A DNA stretch of 64,000 bases from JAFAXD01 sp035472475 (GTDB lineage Bacteria; Pseudomonadota; Alphaproteobacteria; Rhizobiales; Xanthobacteraceae), in contig DATIPA010000047.1 of NCBI GenBank assembly GCA_035472475.1, positions 6,170 to 70,169 on the forward strand, written 5' to 3'. The notes below the pieces were generated by a model that was given only the letters and a program-made list of their open reading frames with translations, had not been told where the DNA came from and made no database searches. The position numbers and the translations under genes are program-made. Below, one piece after another: positions 1 through 8,647 of the stretch (the stretch's first letter is position 1; every line of letters begins with the position of its first letter).

Positions 1-1392
1 CTCGGCGAACGCCAAATTCCAGCCGGGCGGGTCGGGGAGGCGCCTTCGATCGGCCTGTCCGCGACGCTCGAGCGGGCCGGGTTCGCGCTTGGACGGCTCA
101 AGACCGGTACGCCGCCACGCCTCGACGGGCGCACGATTGATTGGGCTGCGCTTGAAATGCAGCCGGGAGATCAACCGCCTGAGCCGTTTTCAGCGCTCAC
201 GGAGCGGATCGAAAACCCGCAGATCGAGTGCGCGATCACCCGCACGACCGCGGAAACACACCGCGTCGTGCGCGCCAACGTGCACCGGTCGCCCATGTAC
301 TCCGGACAAATTCAGAGCCGCGGTCCGCGCTATTGCCCGTCCATTGAGGACAAAATCGTCCGCTTTGGCGAGCGCGATGGGCACCAGATCTTTCTTGAGC
401 CCGAAGGGCTGAATGATCCGACCGTCTATCCCAACGGCATTTCGACATCGTTGCCGGAGGACGTGCAGTCGGCCCTGGTTGCCAGTATTCCGGGACTGGA
501 GCGTGCGCGCGTGATCCGGCCGGGATACGCCATCGAATACGACTATGTCGATCCGCGCGAACTCCACCCGACACTTGAAACCAAGCGCTTGGCGGGCCTG
601 TTTCTCGCGGGTCAGATCAACGGGACCACAGGTTACGAGGAGGCGGCCGCGCAGGGCTTGGTGGCAGGCCTCAACGCGGCCGCACGCGCTAGCCAAAGCG
701 CGCCAATCCTGTTCGATCGATCGCAGGGCTATCTCGGTGTGATGATTGACGATCTGGTCACGCGCGGAGTGACGGAGCCCTATCGCATGTTCACGTCGCG
801 GGCCGAGTATCGGCTGACATTGCGCGCCGACAACGCTGACCAGCGGCTCACGGACCTTGGCATATCAATTGGTTGCGTCGGGTTAGCGCGGTGCCGGCAC
901 CACCAGGCCAAAATGACTGCGCTTGGCGAGGCACGTGACTACGCACGCACGGTTTCAGTAACGCCGACACAGGCCAAAAAATATGGGTTTGCGCTCAACC
1001 GCGATGGCCAGCGGCGGACCGCGTTTGATCTGTTGTCCTACCCGGATATGACGATCGCAGACGTCGCCCGCATCTGGCCGAAGTTCGGTGAGCTCCTACC
1101 CGCAATTGCTGACCAACTCGAGATCGACGCGAAATATGCGGTCTATCTGGAACGCCAGGCGGCAGATGTGGCCGCCTTTCGGCGCGACGAAGCTTTGGTT
1201 TTGCCGGGCGATCTCGACTACGGCGAAATTTCGGGGCTCTCCAACGAAGTTCGCCAAAAGCTCGGCGCGGCGCGCCCGCGAACGTTAGGGCAGGCGGGTC
1301 GGCTCGACGGCATGACGCCAGCCGCACTGACGCTGCTGGCGAGCCATCTGCGACGGAGTGAGCGGGCGAAACGCCAGGTCGCCCGCCGCTAG
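1..1392 (+). CDS. mnmG: tRNA uridine-5-carboxymethylaminomethyl modification enzyme MnmG (GidA), 5' end outside window
   Basis: The frame is open from base 1, so the N-terminal part with the FAD-binding GxGxxG motif lies outside the window; 463 codons are visible, against about 620 in the full family. With MnmE, MnmG adds the carboxymethylaminomethyl group to U34 of certain tRNAs, using FAD, NADH and methylene-THF. The visible part contains the signature GRLKTGTPPRL, the LAGQINGTTGYEEAAAQGL segment and the YRMFTSRAEYRLTLRADNAD block, followed by the C-terminal helical domain. The stop is TAG. rsmG follows in the usual gidA-gidB order, then parA and parB, as in many alphaproteobacterial origin regions. 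Confidence 0.96.
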   Translation, partial: LGERQIPAGRVGEAPSIGLSATLERAGFALGRLKTGTPPRLDGRTIDWAALEMQPGDQPPEPFSALTERIENPQIECAITRTTAETHRVVRANVHRSPMYSGQIQSRGPRYCPSIEDKIVRFGERDGHQIFLEPEGLNDPTVYPNGISTSLPEDVQSALVASIPGLERARVIRPGYAIEYDYVDPRELHPTLETKRLAGLFLAGQINGTTGYEEAAAQGLVAGLNAAARASQSAPILFDRSQGYLGVMIDDLVTRGVTEPYRMFTSRAEYRLTLRADNADQRLTDLGISIGCVGLARCRHHQAKMTALGEARDYARTVSVTPTQAKKYGFALNRDGQRRTAFDLLSYPDMTIADVARIWPKFGELLPAIADQLEIDAKYAVYLERQAADVAAFRRDEALVLPGDLDYGEISGLSNEVRQKLGAARPRTLGQAGRLDGMTPAALTLLASHLRRSERAKRQVARR

Positions 1393-1461
1393 GCGCCGAC
1401 CATGCCCAAGCGCGATCGCGGCACCGCTGCAGTGGCCAAATCCGACCGATCCGGTACCGAC

Positions 1462-2088
1462 ATGTCCGCTGACCGCGCCCGCGCTCTGCAGTTGGCCCCT
1501 GTTTCACGTGAAACAGCGGAGCGGCTCGACCGCCTCGTTGATCTGATCGTCGACCGCAACCGGATGACCAATCTCATCGCGGGTTCGACCGTCCCCGACA
1601 TCTGGATGCGGCATGTAGGCGACTCGTTGCAGCTCTTGTCGCTCGCTGAAGGGCGGGCTTGGGCGGACCTGGGTACCGGCGGCGGCTTCCCCGGGCTTGT
1701 GATTGCCTGCGCGCTCGCAGAACGTCCGGAGCACACGGTCCATCTTGTCGAGAGCCGCGAAAAAAAAGCGGCCTTCCTCGCGGATGCCGCCCGGATCATC
1801 GGTCTTCCGGCAATTGTCCACACGGCACGAATCGAAGATATTGCGGATCGATTGCCCCCGATCGATATTGTGACTGCGCGCGCGGTGGCGCCGCTCCCGA
1901 AACTCCTTGGCTATGTGTACCCCCTGGTTAAAAAGGGCGCTAAAGCCCTGTTAATGAAGGGACAAGATGTTGAGTCAGAATTGACGCAAGCCTCTAGATA
2001 TTGGAGAATTGCGTCGCAACTTGTGCCCAGCAAGACGGATTCTGCCGGCCGCATCGTGATCGTCTCGGGCTTGGAGCGTCATCGGTAG
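1462..2088 (+). CDS. rsmG: 16S rRNA (guanine-N7) methyltransferase RsmG (GidB)
   Basis: RsmG methylates N7 of G527 in 16S rRNA with S-adenosylmethionine. The Rossmann SAM-binding loop is visible as DLGTGGGFPGLVIA, followed by HLVESREKKAAFL and the VTARAVAPLPKLL segment typical of the family. The chosen ATG gives 208 aa (MSADRARALQLAPVSRET), the usual family length and N-terminus. An in-frame ATG at 1402 would add 20 residues and leave 9 bp after mnmG; neither start has a strong Shine-Dalgarno. The codons for Val-Ser-Arg-Glu-Thr near the N-terminus contain a perfect parS site, so this gene doubles as a centromere-like locus. parA starts 27 bp downstream. Confidence 0.95.
   Translation: MSADRARALQLAPVSRETAERLDRLVDLIVDRNRMTNLIAGSTVPDIWMRHVGDSLQLLSLAEGRAWADLGTGGGFPGLVIACALAERPEHTVHLVESREKKAAFLADAARIIGLPAIVHTARIEDIADRLPPIDIVTARAVAPLPKLLGYVYPLVKKGAKALLMKGQDVESELTQASRYWRIASQLVPSKTDSAGRIVIVSGLERHR
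1500..1515. promoter_or_regulatory. parS: parS centromere-like site (ParB binding), inside rsmG
   Basis: The sequence TGTTTCACGTGAAACA is a perfect 16-bp palindrome identical to the widely conserved chromosomal parS consensus. It is embedded in the rsmG codons for Val-Ser-Arg-Glu-Thr, about 0.6 kb upstream of parA and 1.5 kb upstream of parB. ParB would load here as a CTP-dependent clamp and spread to form the partition complex. I saw no other full copy in the window, though neighbouring copies outside are common in this group. Confidence 0.93.
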
Positions 2089-2115
2089 GGTCCCCAGATC
2101 GGAGACGTCCGGCCC

Positions 2116-3000
2116 ATGTCCGACCCTGTTTTTGCAGCCGCGGCCGACGCTGCGATCACAAGCCCAGCCCCACCCTCAAGCGTACGCGTCCTCGCAATCG
2201 CCAATCAAAAAGGCGGGGTCGGGAAAACCACAACAGCCATCAACCTCGGGACTGCGCTCGCAGCCACCGGCGAGACGGTCCTTATTATCGATGGTGACCC
2301 GCAAGGGAACGCGTCGACCGGACTTGGCATTGACCGGCGCAACCGGCGGTTTTCAACCTACGACGTGCTTGCAGGCGAAGCCCCGATTCGCGACGCGATG
2401 CTGCCGACCGCCGTCCCGAACCTCTACATCGTCCCGTCGACCATGGATCTCTACGGCCTTGAGCTCGAGATCAGCCAGGCGCGCGATCGTGCTTACCGGT
2501 TGCGGGATGCGCTCATGCATCTCAACACCCATCGCGAGCAGCCGCCGTTCTACAGCTATGTGCTGATCGACTGTCCGCCCGCGCTCAATCTTCTCACCGT
2601 CAATGCGATGGCGGCAGCGAACGCCATTCTGGTCCCTCTGCAGTGCGAGTTTTTTGCGCTGGAAGGCCTGTCGCAACTTCTCAAGACCGTTGATCAGGTC
2701 AAGGACACACTCAACCCGGGCCTCGCCATCCATGGTGTCGTGCTCACGATGTTCGATGCGCGCAACAACCTCTCCAGCCAGGTGGTGGCCGACGTGCGCG
2801 AGTTCATGGGCAAGAAAGTGTACGACACCGTAATTCCGCGCAACGTGCGGGTGTCGGAAGCGCCGTCATATGGCAAGCCGGTGCTGGTTTATGATCTCAA
2901 ATGCCCCGGCAGCGAAGCCTACCTGCGGCTCGCGACCGAGGTGATCCAGCGCGAGAGGGAACTCAAGGCACTGCACGCGAGCGAGAACGCAGCGCGCTGA
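2116..3000 (+). CDS. parA: chromosome partitioning ATPase ParA
   Basis: ParA is a Walker-type ATPase that binds DNA non-specifically and moves ParB-parS complexes during chromosome segregation. The deviant Walker A motif KGGVGKTTT lies at residues 32-40, a Walker A' region follows with DGDPQGNASTGLGI, and Walker B is seen in the YVLIDCPPALNLLTVNAM segment. The C-terminus contains NVRVSEAPSYGKPVLVYD, typical of chromosomal Soj/ParA. Length is 294 aa, with about 24 residues before the first beta strand. The gene follows rsmG by 27 bp and precedes parB by 50 bp, so the four genes are probably co-transcribed. Confidence 0.96.
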   Translation: MSDPVFAAAADAAITSPAPPSSVRVLAIANQKGGVGKTTTAINLGTALAATGETVLIIDGDPQGNASTGLGIDRRNRRFSTYDVLAGEAPIRDAMLPTAVPNLYIVPSTMDLYGLELEISQARDRAYRLRDALMHLNTHREQPPFYSYVLIDCPPALNLLTVNAMAAANAILVPLQCEFFALEGLSQLLKTVDQVKDTLNPGLAIHGVVLTMFDARNNLSSQVVADVREFMGKKVYDTVIPRNVRVSEAPSYGKPVLVYDLKCPGSEAYLRLATEVIQRERELKALHASENAAR

Positions 3001-3050
3001 CATCGGGATTCGATCACGACGACAATCATCTTCAACAAACAGGAATCGCA

Positions 3051-3935
3051 GTGACGATCAACAAGAGTTCTATGATGGCCGACGACGCACCACGATCACG
3101 ACTAGGACGCGGATTGGCGTCGCTGATCGGTGACGTCGGCACTGAGGCAGCCGATCGCGGGCGCGGCCAACGTCGCGTGCCGATCGAGTTGATCAACCCC
3201 AATCCGCACAATCCGCGACGCGCATTTCCCGATGCCGAGCTCGACGAACTCGCGAGCTCGATTCGCGATCGCGGCATCATCCAGCCGATCGTGGTGCGGC
3301 CCACCGGCCGCGACAGCTATGAGATCGTCGCCGGAGAACGCCGCTGGCGCGCAGCACAGCGGGCGAACCTGCACGACGTACCTGTCGTCGTCGTCGAGGT
3401 CAGCGACGGCGAGGCGCTGCAGCTCGCGATCATCGAAAACGTCCAGCGCGCGGACCTCAATCCAATCGAAGAAGCAAATGCATATCAGCGCCTCGCCGAT
3501 GAATTCGGATACAGTCAGGACGACGTTGCCAAGACGGTTGGCAAGAGCCGCCCGCATATTGCGAACACGTTGCGGCTTCTTCGGCTCAACAAGCCGGTGC
3601 AGCAGCTGGTGATGGCCGGGCAGCTTTCAGCCGGACACGCCCGCATGCTGGTCGGTCTGGAAAATCAGGAGGTACTGGCTCAGCAAATTATCGAGCGCGG
3701 CTACAACGTCCGGCAGGTCGAAGCAATCGCGCAGGAGCGCGGGCGCGGAAGCCGTAAGCGGACGTCTCGTCGTGGCAAAGATCCAGACACGGTCGCGTTC
3801 GAAAAGCAGCTATCCGATGCGCTTGGACTGCAGGTCAGCCTCGATGCGCGCGGCGAGGGCGGTGTCCTGCGCATCCGCTATAGGAATCTCGAACAGCTGG
3901 AAGCAGTTGCGCGCAAGCTAGAGCGCGGCGAATGA
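3051..3935 (+). CDS. parB: chromosome partitioning protein ParB
   Basis: ParB is a CTP-dependent DNA clamp that binds parS. The N-terminus has the RSRLGRGLASLIGD motif that contacts ParA, then the CTP-binding fold with GERRWRAAQRA and the ENVQRADLNPIEEA block, then the helix-turn-helix (YSQDDVAKTVGKSRPHIANT), and a C-terminal dimerisation domain. The frame is open back into parA, but the chosen GTG at 3051 has an AGGA about 8 bases upstream and gives 294 aa, the usual size; ATG codons at 3072 and 3075 are alternatives. A matching parS site lies in rsmG just upstream. The gene converges with holA on the other strand after 23 bp. Confidence 0.96.
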   Translation: MTINKSSMMADDAPRSRLGRGLASLIGDVGTEAADRGRGQRRVPIELINPNPHNPRRAFPDAELDELASSIRDRGIIQPIVVRPTGRDSYEIVAGERRWRAAQRANLHDVPVVVVEVSDGEALQLAIIENVQRADLNPIEEANAYQRLADEFGYSQDDVAKTVGKSRPHIANTLRLLRLNKPVQQLVMAGQLSAGHARMLVGLENQEVLAQQIIERGYNVRQVEAIAQERGRGSRKRTSRRGKDPDTVAFEKQLSDALGLQVSLDARGEGGVLRIRYRNLEQLEAVARKLERGE

Positions 3936-3958
3936 CCGGTGCTATTTTGCGACGCGTC

Positions 3959-4978
3959 CTAATTCTTGGTGCGCGCCCGCATCGCTGTCGATAGCAGCGC
4001 TCGGCTTGCAATTGCATCGGCCAGATCGGTGCGACGGCGCGTTTCGAGGGCCGCATCTGCAAATAGCACGATCGCCTGATCGATGCGCCCGGATGTCCAG
4101 TTGCGCAGGGCACTCTCGACCAGCTTTTCGCGTCGAAAGTTGACGCGCATGCTCCTCAGTACTTCGCCGGGAGCGCTCCCGGCTTCGATCTCAAGCCGTG
4201 CGCGATGAAGCTGCGCGCCATAACGCAGCGCGTTGCCGACAATGACGGACGCCGGCGTGCCCGCTGCGCGCGCTTTGGCGAACTGCTGCTCGACGTCGCG
4301 CGCTTGGCCAGCGAACGCCGCGTCGGCGATCCCGTCGAATGCGAGTGCGGCCGCGTCAGCAACAATTGCAAGGACATCCTCGACATCGACGTGGCCGGCG
4401 TTACCCGCATAGAGCACAAGCTTGCGCAACTCGCTGCGCGACGCGAGGCGGTCGCCGCCCAGCGAGGATATCAGCAAGGCGCGCGCCTCCGGCGTGATTG
4501 AAAGCTTCGCCTCGCGCATTGCTTCATCGATCAGGCGTCCGAGATCGCGCTCGGCGTCCGCATAACACGCAATCGCGGCGACGACCGCGGCGCGCTCGCA
4601 CATCGTTCGCAAGGGCGCGGTCCGCCCAAGATCGCCGGCCTCTATCACGACGCGACAGTCAGCGGCAGGCGGCGCCGCTATCAGCTTTTCGACAGCCGCA
4701 GCAAAACTCCGGCCTCCGGAGCGTACCCAAACGGCCCGCCGGCCTCCGAACAGTGGAATGGTATGGGCCTCTTCGACGAGGCGATCCGGGGTGTCGGCGA
4801 GGCTGTCGCCTTCTAGTCGCGCGAGCGCAAACGGATCGTCAGGATTATCGACCGCGCGGCCAATCAGCGCCTGGGCGCGCTCACGTACGAGTCCTGAATC
4901 GGGGCCAAAAATGAGCGCGATTGCTTGCTTTCCGCGCGCCAAAAACGACTCGAATTCAGAGCTTTTGAGCGCAACCAT
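3959..4978 (-). CDS. holA: DNA polymerase III subunit delta
   Basis: The delta subunit of the clamp loader opens the beta sliding clamp and helps load it on primed DNA. The 339-aa protein has the family features: N-terminal KSSEFESFLARGKQ, a FGPDSGLVRERAQAL segment at the start of the AAA-like domain, the LEGDSLADTPDRLVEEAHT block, and a C-terminal helical domain with NALRYGAQLHRARLEIE and FRREKLVESALRNW. The match is by overall pattern, since HolA is weakly conserved. It follows lptE by 29 bp on the same strand; leuS-lptE-holA is a conserved alphaproteobacterial order. Confidence 0.9.
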   Translation of the reverse strand: MVALKSSEFESFLARGKQAIALIFGPDSGLVRERAQALIGRAVDNPDDPFALARLEGDSLADTPDRLVEEAHTIPLFGGRRAVWVRSGGRSFAAAVEKLIAAPPAADCRVVIEAGDLGRTAPLRTMCERAAVVAAIACYADAERDLGRLIDEAMREAKLSITPEARALLISSLGGDRLASRSELRKLVLYAGNAGHVDVEDVLAIVADAAALAFDGIADAAFAGQARDVEQQFAKARAAGTPASVIVGNALRYGAQLHRARLEIEAGSAPGEVLRSMRVNFRREKLVESALRNWTSGRIDQAIVLFADAALETRRRTDLADAIASRALLSTAMRARTKN

Positions 4979-5007
4979 AGAACGGAGGCTTTGCCTTTGA
5001 AGCTGGC

Positions 5008-5550
5008 TTACGATCCAGCCACGAAGAAGGACGCCAGTCGCCCCTTGATGGTGTCCGTGACCAACTGGGCGGCGCGATCCTCGGCGTCACGCAGCGCGCG
5101 CGCCCGCGCGAACCGTTGCTGCTCACCGGGAGTATCATAAGAGACTGGCGCAAAGGCTCTATCCCGCAGCACAACTTTGCCTGTGCGCAGGTCGGTGAGG
5201 TCATACGTCGCCGTGAGCGAGTAAATGTCGGTGTCCGAGCGTCCGGTCTGCAAGTCGACACTGGTCGTCGAGCGCGACGGAGTGACCCGAATCTTCAAAG
5301 CATGCGTCGGCGACCCGCCCCCGCCCCCGCCCTGCAGCGCAAATATCAGGTCGTTGCGGAGTTGGACCGCGATGCGCGCTTCTTCGCTTCCAGTCGCGGC
5401 GGGAATCTGAAGAATGTCGACGCCTTCAAGCGCAGCCGAAACCGCCGGGGTACCGGTTACCGGCTGCTGTTGGCTGTAGAGCGGCTGAAAACAGCCGCCG
5501 GTCGCAGCCGCGGCCGCGAGCGCTAACACAAGACGAACCCAAAGCCCCAT
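5008..5550 (-). CDS. lptE: LPS-assembly lipoprotein LptE
   Basis: LptE is the outer-membrane lipoprotein that plugs the LptD barrel in LPS export. The 180-aa protein starts with a hydrophobic signal (VLALAAAAATGGC) ending in a lipobox whose Cys is residue 20. The mature part contains GVDILQIPA, LRNDLIFALQGGG and a TATYDLTDLRTGKVVLRDRAFAPVSYD segment typical of the alphaproteobacterial LptE/RlpB type. It lies between leuS and holA on the minus strand, as in related genomes. A diverged 50-bp palindromic element sits between leuS and this gene. Confidence 0.88.
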   Translation of the reverse strand: MGLWVRLVLALAAAAATGGCFQPLYSQQQPVTGTPAVSAALEGVDILQIPAATGSEEARIAVQLRNDLIFALQGGGGGGSPTHALKIRVTPSRSTTSVDLQTGRSDTDIYSLTATYDLTDLRTGKVVLRDRAFAPVSYDTPGEQQRFARARALRDAEDRAAQLVTDTIKGRLASFFVAGS

Positions 5551-5561
5551 AACGTGCCCCT

Positions 5562-5611
5562 AGGGCATGACCTCGAAAGGCGGATGCCGGCTTTCGGAAA
5601 GGACCATGCTC
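5562..5611. repeat. 50-bp palindromic intergenic element, family 2 (diverged copy)
   Basis: The element begins AGGGCATGACC and ends GGACCATGCTC, with an internal GCCGGCTTTCGG block, and fills most of the gap between the leuS stop and the lptE start. It is the same length as, and aligns base for base with, copies at 57261-57310 and 14013-14062. A CT precedes it, giving CTAGGGCATG like the other copies. Related hyphomicrobial genomes carry many elements of this shape. Confidence 0.75.
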
Positions 5612-5617
5612 CCATCC

Positions 5618-8251
5618 CTAGGCCACCACATTGACGATTCTTTGAGGCACGACGATGACCCGCTTAGGTTTTTTTCCCTCAAGCGCCCGCTGGACCTCGG
5701 GCAGCGCAAGGACCGCGGCCTCAATCTCGGCGTTTGTGGCGGCGCGCGAGACCGTGACCTCGGCGCGCTTCTTGCCGTTAACCTGTACCGGCAGGGTTAC
5801 GGTGTCTTCGATCAGCAGGTCCAGTTCGACCTTCGGCCAGGAGGCTTGCGCCACCAGGTCGTCGTGACCCAGCAGCGCGAAGCACTGTTCGGCTAAATGC
5901 GGCATCATTGGATGGAAGAGCTGGACCATGATGTTCGCCGCCTCGCGGATCGCCCAACGCAGATCAGGTGCGACAGCGGGCGTCTCCGCCGCCTCGTCGA
6001 TTGCTTCGCTGAGCGTGTTGGTGAACTCATAGATTTGAGCCACGCACACGTTGAAATGCAGCTTTTCGATTTCATCTGAGACCCGCGCCAGGGCGCCGTG
6101 GGCAGCCTTGCGCACCGCCAACGCGGCCGGTCCGAATTCCGCCGGCCGCTCCGCCGGTGCCGATGCGGCGATCTCGGCGGCGTCGCCGATCAGCCGCCAC
6201 AGCCGCTGCGCAAACCGCCAAGCGCCCTGAACGCCGCGCTCGGTCCAGTTGACGTCGCGATCGGGGGGCGAATCGGAGAGCATGAACCAGCGCGCCACAT
6301 CGGCCCCATAGGTCGCGATGATATCGTCAGGGTCGACGGTGTTGCGCTTCGACTTCGACATCTTCTCGATCGGCCCAATCTCGACAGGCTCGCCAGTTTC
6401 AACCAGGAATGCGCGGCGCTTGTCGTCCGAGCCCTCGATCTTCACCTCCGCCGGCTCGGCCCATGTGCCGTCCGCCTTCTGGTAGGTCTCGTGCACAACC
6501 ATGCCCTGGGTGAACAGGCCGGCGAACGGCTCGTCGATGCCGGCGTGGTTCGTCGCCCGCATCGCCCGGGTGAAGAAGCGGCTGTAGAGCAGGTGCAGGA
6601 TCGCATGCTCGATGCCGCCGATGTACTGATCGACCGGCAGCCATTCGTCGACGGCGGCGCGCTCGGTCGGCGCAGTCGTGATCCAGGGATCGGTGAAGCG
6701 CGCGAAATACCAGGACGAATCGACGAACGTGTCCATCGTGTCGGTCTCGCGCGTCGCTTTGCGGCCGCACTGCGGGCACGTGACGTGCTTCCAGGTGGGA
6801 TGGCGGTCCAGCGGATTTCCCGGGCGATCAAACGCAACATCCTCGGGCAGCGTCACCGGCAGATCGCGCTCCGGCACCGGAACGACGCCGCAGTGGTCGC
6901 AATAAATGATCGGAATCGGACAGCCCCAATAGCGCTGGCGTGAGATGCCCCAGACGCGCAGACGAAAATTGATCTGCCGCTGCGCCACAGGCTGATTGCC
7001 GCGCAGCTCAGTCTCGAGCCGACGGGCAACTTCCTCCTTGGCCTGCGGGATGGTCATGCCATCGAGAAAGCGCGAATTGATCAGCAACCCCTCGCCGTCA
7101 TAGGCGGTGTCGGCGATCACGAACGTCGCCGCGTCCTGGCCTTGCGGGCAGACGACCGGCGTGTTGCCGAGGCCGTATTTGTTGGCGAACTCGAGGTCGC
7201 GCTGATCATGCGCCGGGCACCCGAAGATCGCCCCGGTGCCGTAGTCCATCAACACGAAGTTCGCCACATAGACCGGTAGCGTCCATGTGCGATCGAACGG
7301 ATGGATCGCGCGCATGCCGGTGTCGAATCCGAGCTTCTCAGCCTTGTCGATCACTTCCTGCGCAGTGCCATGGCGCTTGCATTCGGCGATGAATGCGGCA
7401 AGCGCGGGATTCTTGCGCGCTGCTGCGATCGCAAGCGGATGATCAGGTGAGAGCGCCATGAACCGGGCGCCGAACAGCGTGTCGTGCCGGGTGGTGAAGA
7501 TCTCGAGCTCGTGTTCACCGTTTGGCGTCGTCGCCGGATCGAGCCCGAAACGGACCAGCAGGCCCTCGGAGCGTCCGATCCAGTTCTTCTGCATCAGCCG
7601 CACTTTGTCGGGCCAGCGCTCCAGCTCGTCGAGCGCGTCCAACAAATCCTGGGCAAAATGCGTGATGGCGAAGAACCATTGAGTGAGCTCACGCTGCTCG
7701 ACGATCGCGCCGGAGCGCCAGCCGCGACCATCGATCACCTGCTCGTTGGCGAGCACGGTCTGATCGACCGGATCCCAATTCACCTTCGACTTCTTGCGCT
7801 CCACGAGGCCGGCGCGAAGAAAGTCGAGAAACATCTTCTGCTGATGCTTGTAATAGGCCGGATCGCAGGTCGCGATCTCGCGCCGCCAGTCGAGCGAGAG
7901 GCCCATTGATTTGAGCTGTGCCTTCATGGCGGCGATGTTGTCGTAGGTCCACGCCTTGGGGTGGATCTTGCGCTCCATGGCGGCGTTCTCGGCCGGCATG
8001 CCGAACGCGTCCCACCCCATCGGGTGCAGCACGTTGAAGCCCTTGGCGCGCTTGTAGCGGGCAACCACGTCGCCCATCGTGTAATTGCGCACGTGTCCCA
8101 TGTGGATGCGCCCGGATGGATACGGGAACATCTCGAGCACGTAGTAGCGCGGGCGCGGATCGTCGTTGCGGGTCGCGAAGATGCCCCGCTCGTCCCACAC
8201 TTTTTGCCAACGGGCCTCGGCCTCGCGGGCGTTGTATCGCTCGGTCGTCAT
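5618..8251 (-). CDS. leuS: leucyl-tRNA synthetase
   Basis: This class I aminoacyl-tRNA synthetase charges tRNA-Leu. The HIGH-type motif is YPSGRIHMGH (HMGH at residues 50-53) and the KMSKS loop is at 630-634. Between them lie the editing (CP1) domain with YGTGAIFGCPAHDQRD and a zinc-type module with paired cysteines (CDHCG, CPQCG). The SWYFARF and GGIEHAILHLLY blocks are also typical. Length (877 aa) is normal for bacterial LeuRS. It is the first gene of the minus-strand leuS-lptE-holA group and diverges from a DUF2171 gene. Confidence 0.98.
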   Translation of the reverse strand: MTTERYNAREAEARWQKVWDERGIFATRNDDPRPRYYVLEMFPYPSGRIHMGHVRNYTMGDVVARYKRAKGFNVLHPMGWDAFGMPAENAAMERKIHPKAWTYDNIAAMKAQLKSMGLSLDWRREIATCDPAYYKHQQKMFLDFLRAGLVERKKSKVNWDPVDQTVLANEQVIDGRGWRSGAIVEQRELTQWFFAITHFAQDLLDALDELERWPDKVRLMQKNWIGRSEGLLVRFGLDPATTPNGEHELEIFTTRHDTLFGARFMALSPDHPLAIAAARKNPALAAFIAECKRHGTAQEVIDKAEKLGFDTGMRAIHPFDRTWTLPVYVANFVLMDYGTGAIFGCPAHDQRDLEFANKYGLGNTPVVCPQGQDAATFVIADTAYDGEGLLINSRFLDGMTIPQAKEEVARRLETELRGNQPVAQRQINFRLRVWGISRQRYWGCPIPIIYCDHCGVVPVPERDLPVTLPEDVAFDRPGNPLDRHPTWKHVTCPQCGRKATRETDTMDTFVDSSWYFARFTDPWITTAPTERAAVDEWLPVDQYIGGIEHAILHLLYSRFFTRAMRATNHAGIDEPFAGLFTQGMVVHETYQKADGTWAEPAEVKIEGSDDKRRAFLVETGEPVEIGPIEKMSKSKRNTVDPDDIIATYGADVARWFMLSDSPPDRDVNWTERGVQGAWRFAQRLWRLIGDAAEIAASAPAERPAEFGPAALAVRKAAHGALARVSDEIEKLHFNVCVAQIYEFTNTLSEAIDEAAETPAVAPDLRWAIREAANIMVQLFHPMMPHLAEQCFALLGHDDLVAQASWPKVELDLLIEDTVTLPVQVNGKKRAEVTVSRAATNAEIEAAVLALPEVQRALEGKKPKRVIVVPQRIVNVVA

Positions 8252-8393
8252 GAGATTTGATGTTTTTCGCGCGCTCGAAAGCGGCCGGACTAGGGCATGA
8301 AAAAAGTCGTCCGGTCAACGGGCTGGTTGCCGGTGCGGCGGGGAACCTTTGTGCGTTGCGATTCGTTTTCCCTTCCTAGAATGGAGGCACAAC

Positions 8394-8630
8394 ATGTTCA
8401 AAAGCCTAGACATTCAGGATCATATGGAAGTGGTCGGCTCGGACGACAAGCATGTCGGCACGGTCGATCACATGGAGAGCGCGGATCGCATCCTGTTGAC
8501 CAAGGACGATCCGGCTGCCGGCGGGAAGCATCACATCATTGCAATCGATTGGGTGGATTACGTCGACAACAGGATTCACCTCAACAAGCCGTGCAAGACG
8601 GCGATGGAGGAGTGGCTGACGGCGGCCTGA
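8394..8630 (+). CDS. DUF2171 family small protein
   Basis: This is a 78-aa soluble protein beginning MFKSLDIQDHMEVVGSDD, with the family pattern of a short PRC-barrel-like beta fold: HVGTVDHMESADRILLTKDD, then IAIDWVDYVDNRIHLNK. A GGAGG lies 7 bases before the ATG, which settles the start; the frame is open further upstream but has no support there. The function of DUF2171 proteins is unknown; many are small stress-associated proteins, but nothing here shows that. It is divergent from leuS and converges with an MFS gene. Confidence 0.85.
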   Translation: MFKSLDIQDHMEVVGSDDKHVGTVDHMESADRILLTKDDPAAGGKHHIIAIDWVDYVDNRIHLNKPCKTAMEEWLTAA

Positions 8631-8647
8631 TGCAGGCGAGTTAACGG

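Noticed and set aside
8289..8340. CTAGGGCATG upstream of the DUF2171 gene as a fourth family-2 element
   Set aside because: Only the first ten bases match; the closing GCATGYYC arm is missing, so it may be chance or a small remnant.
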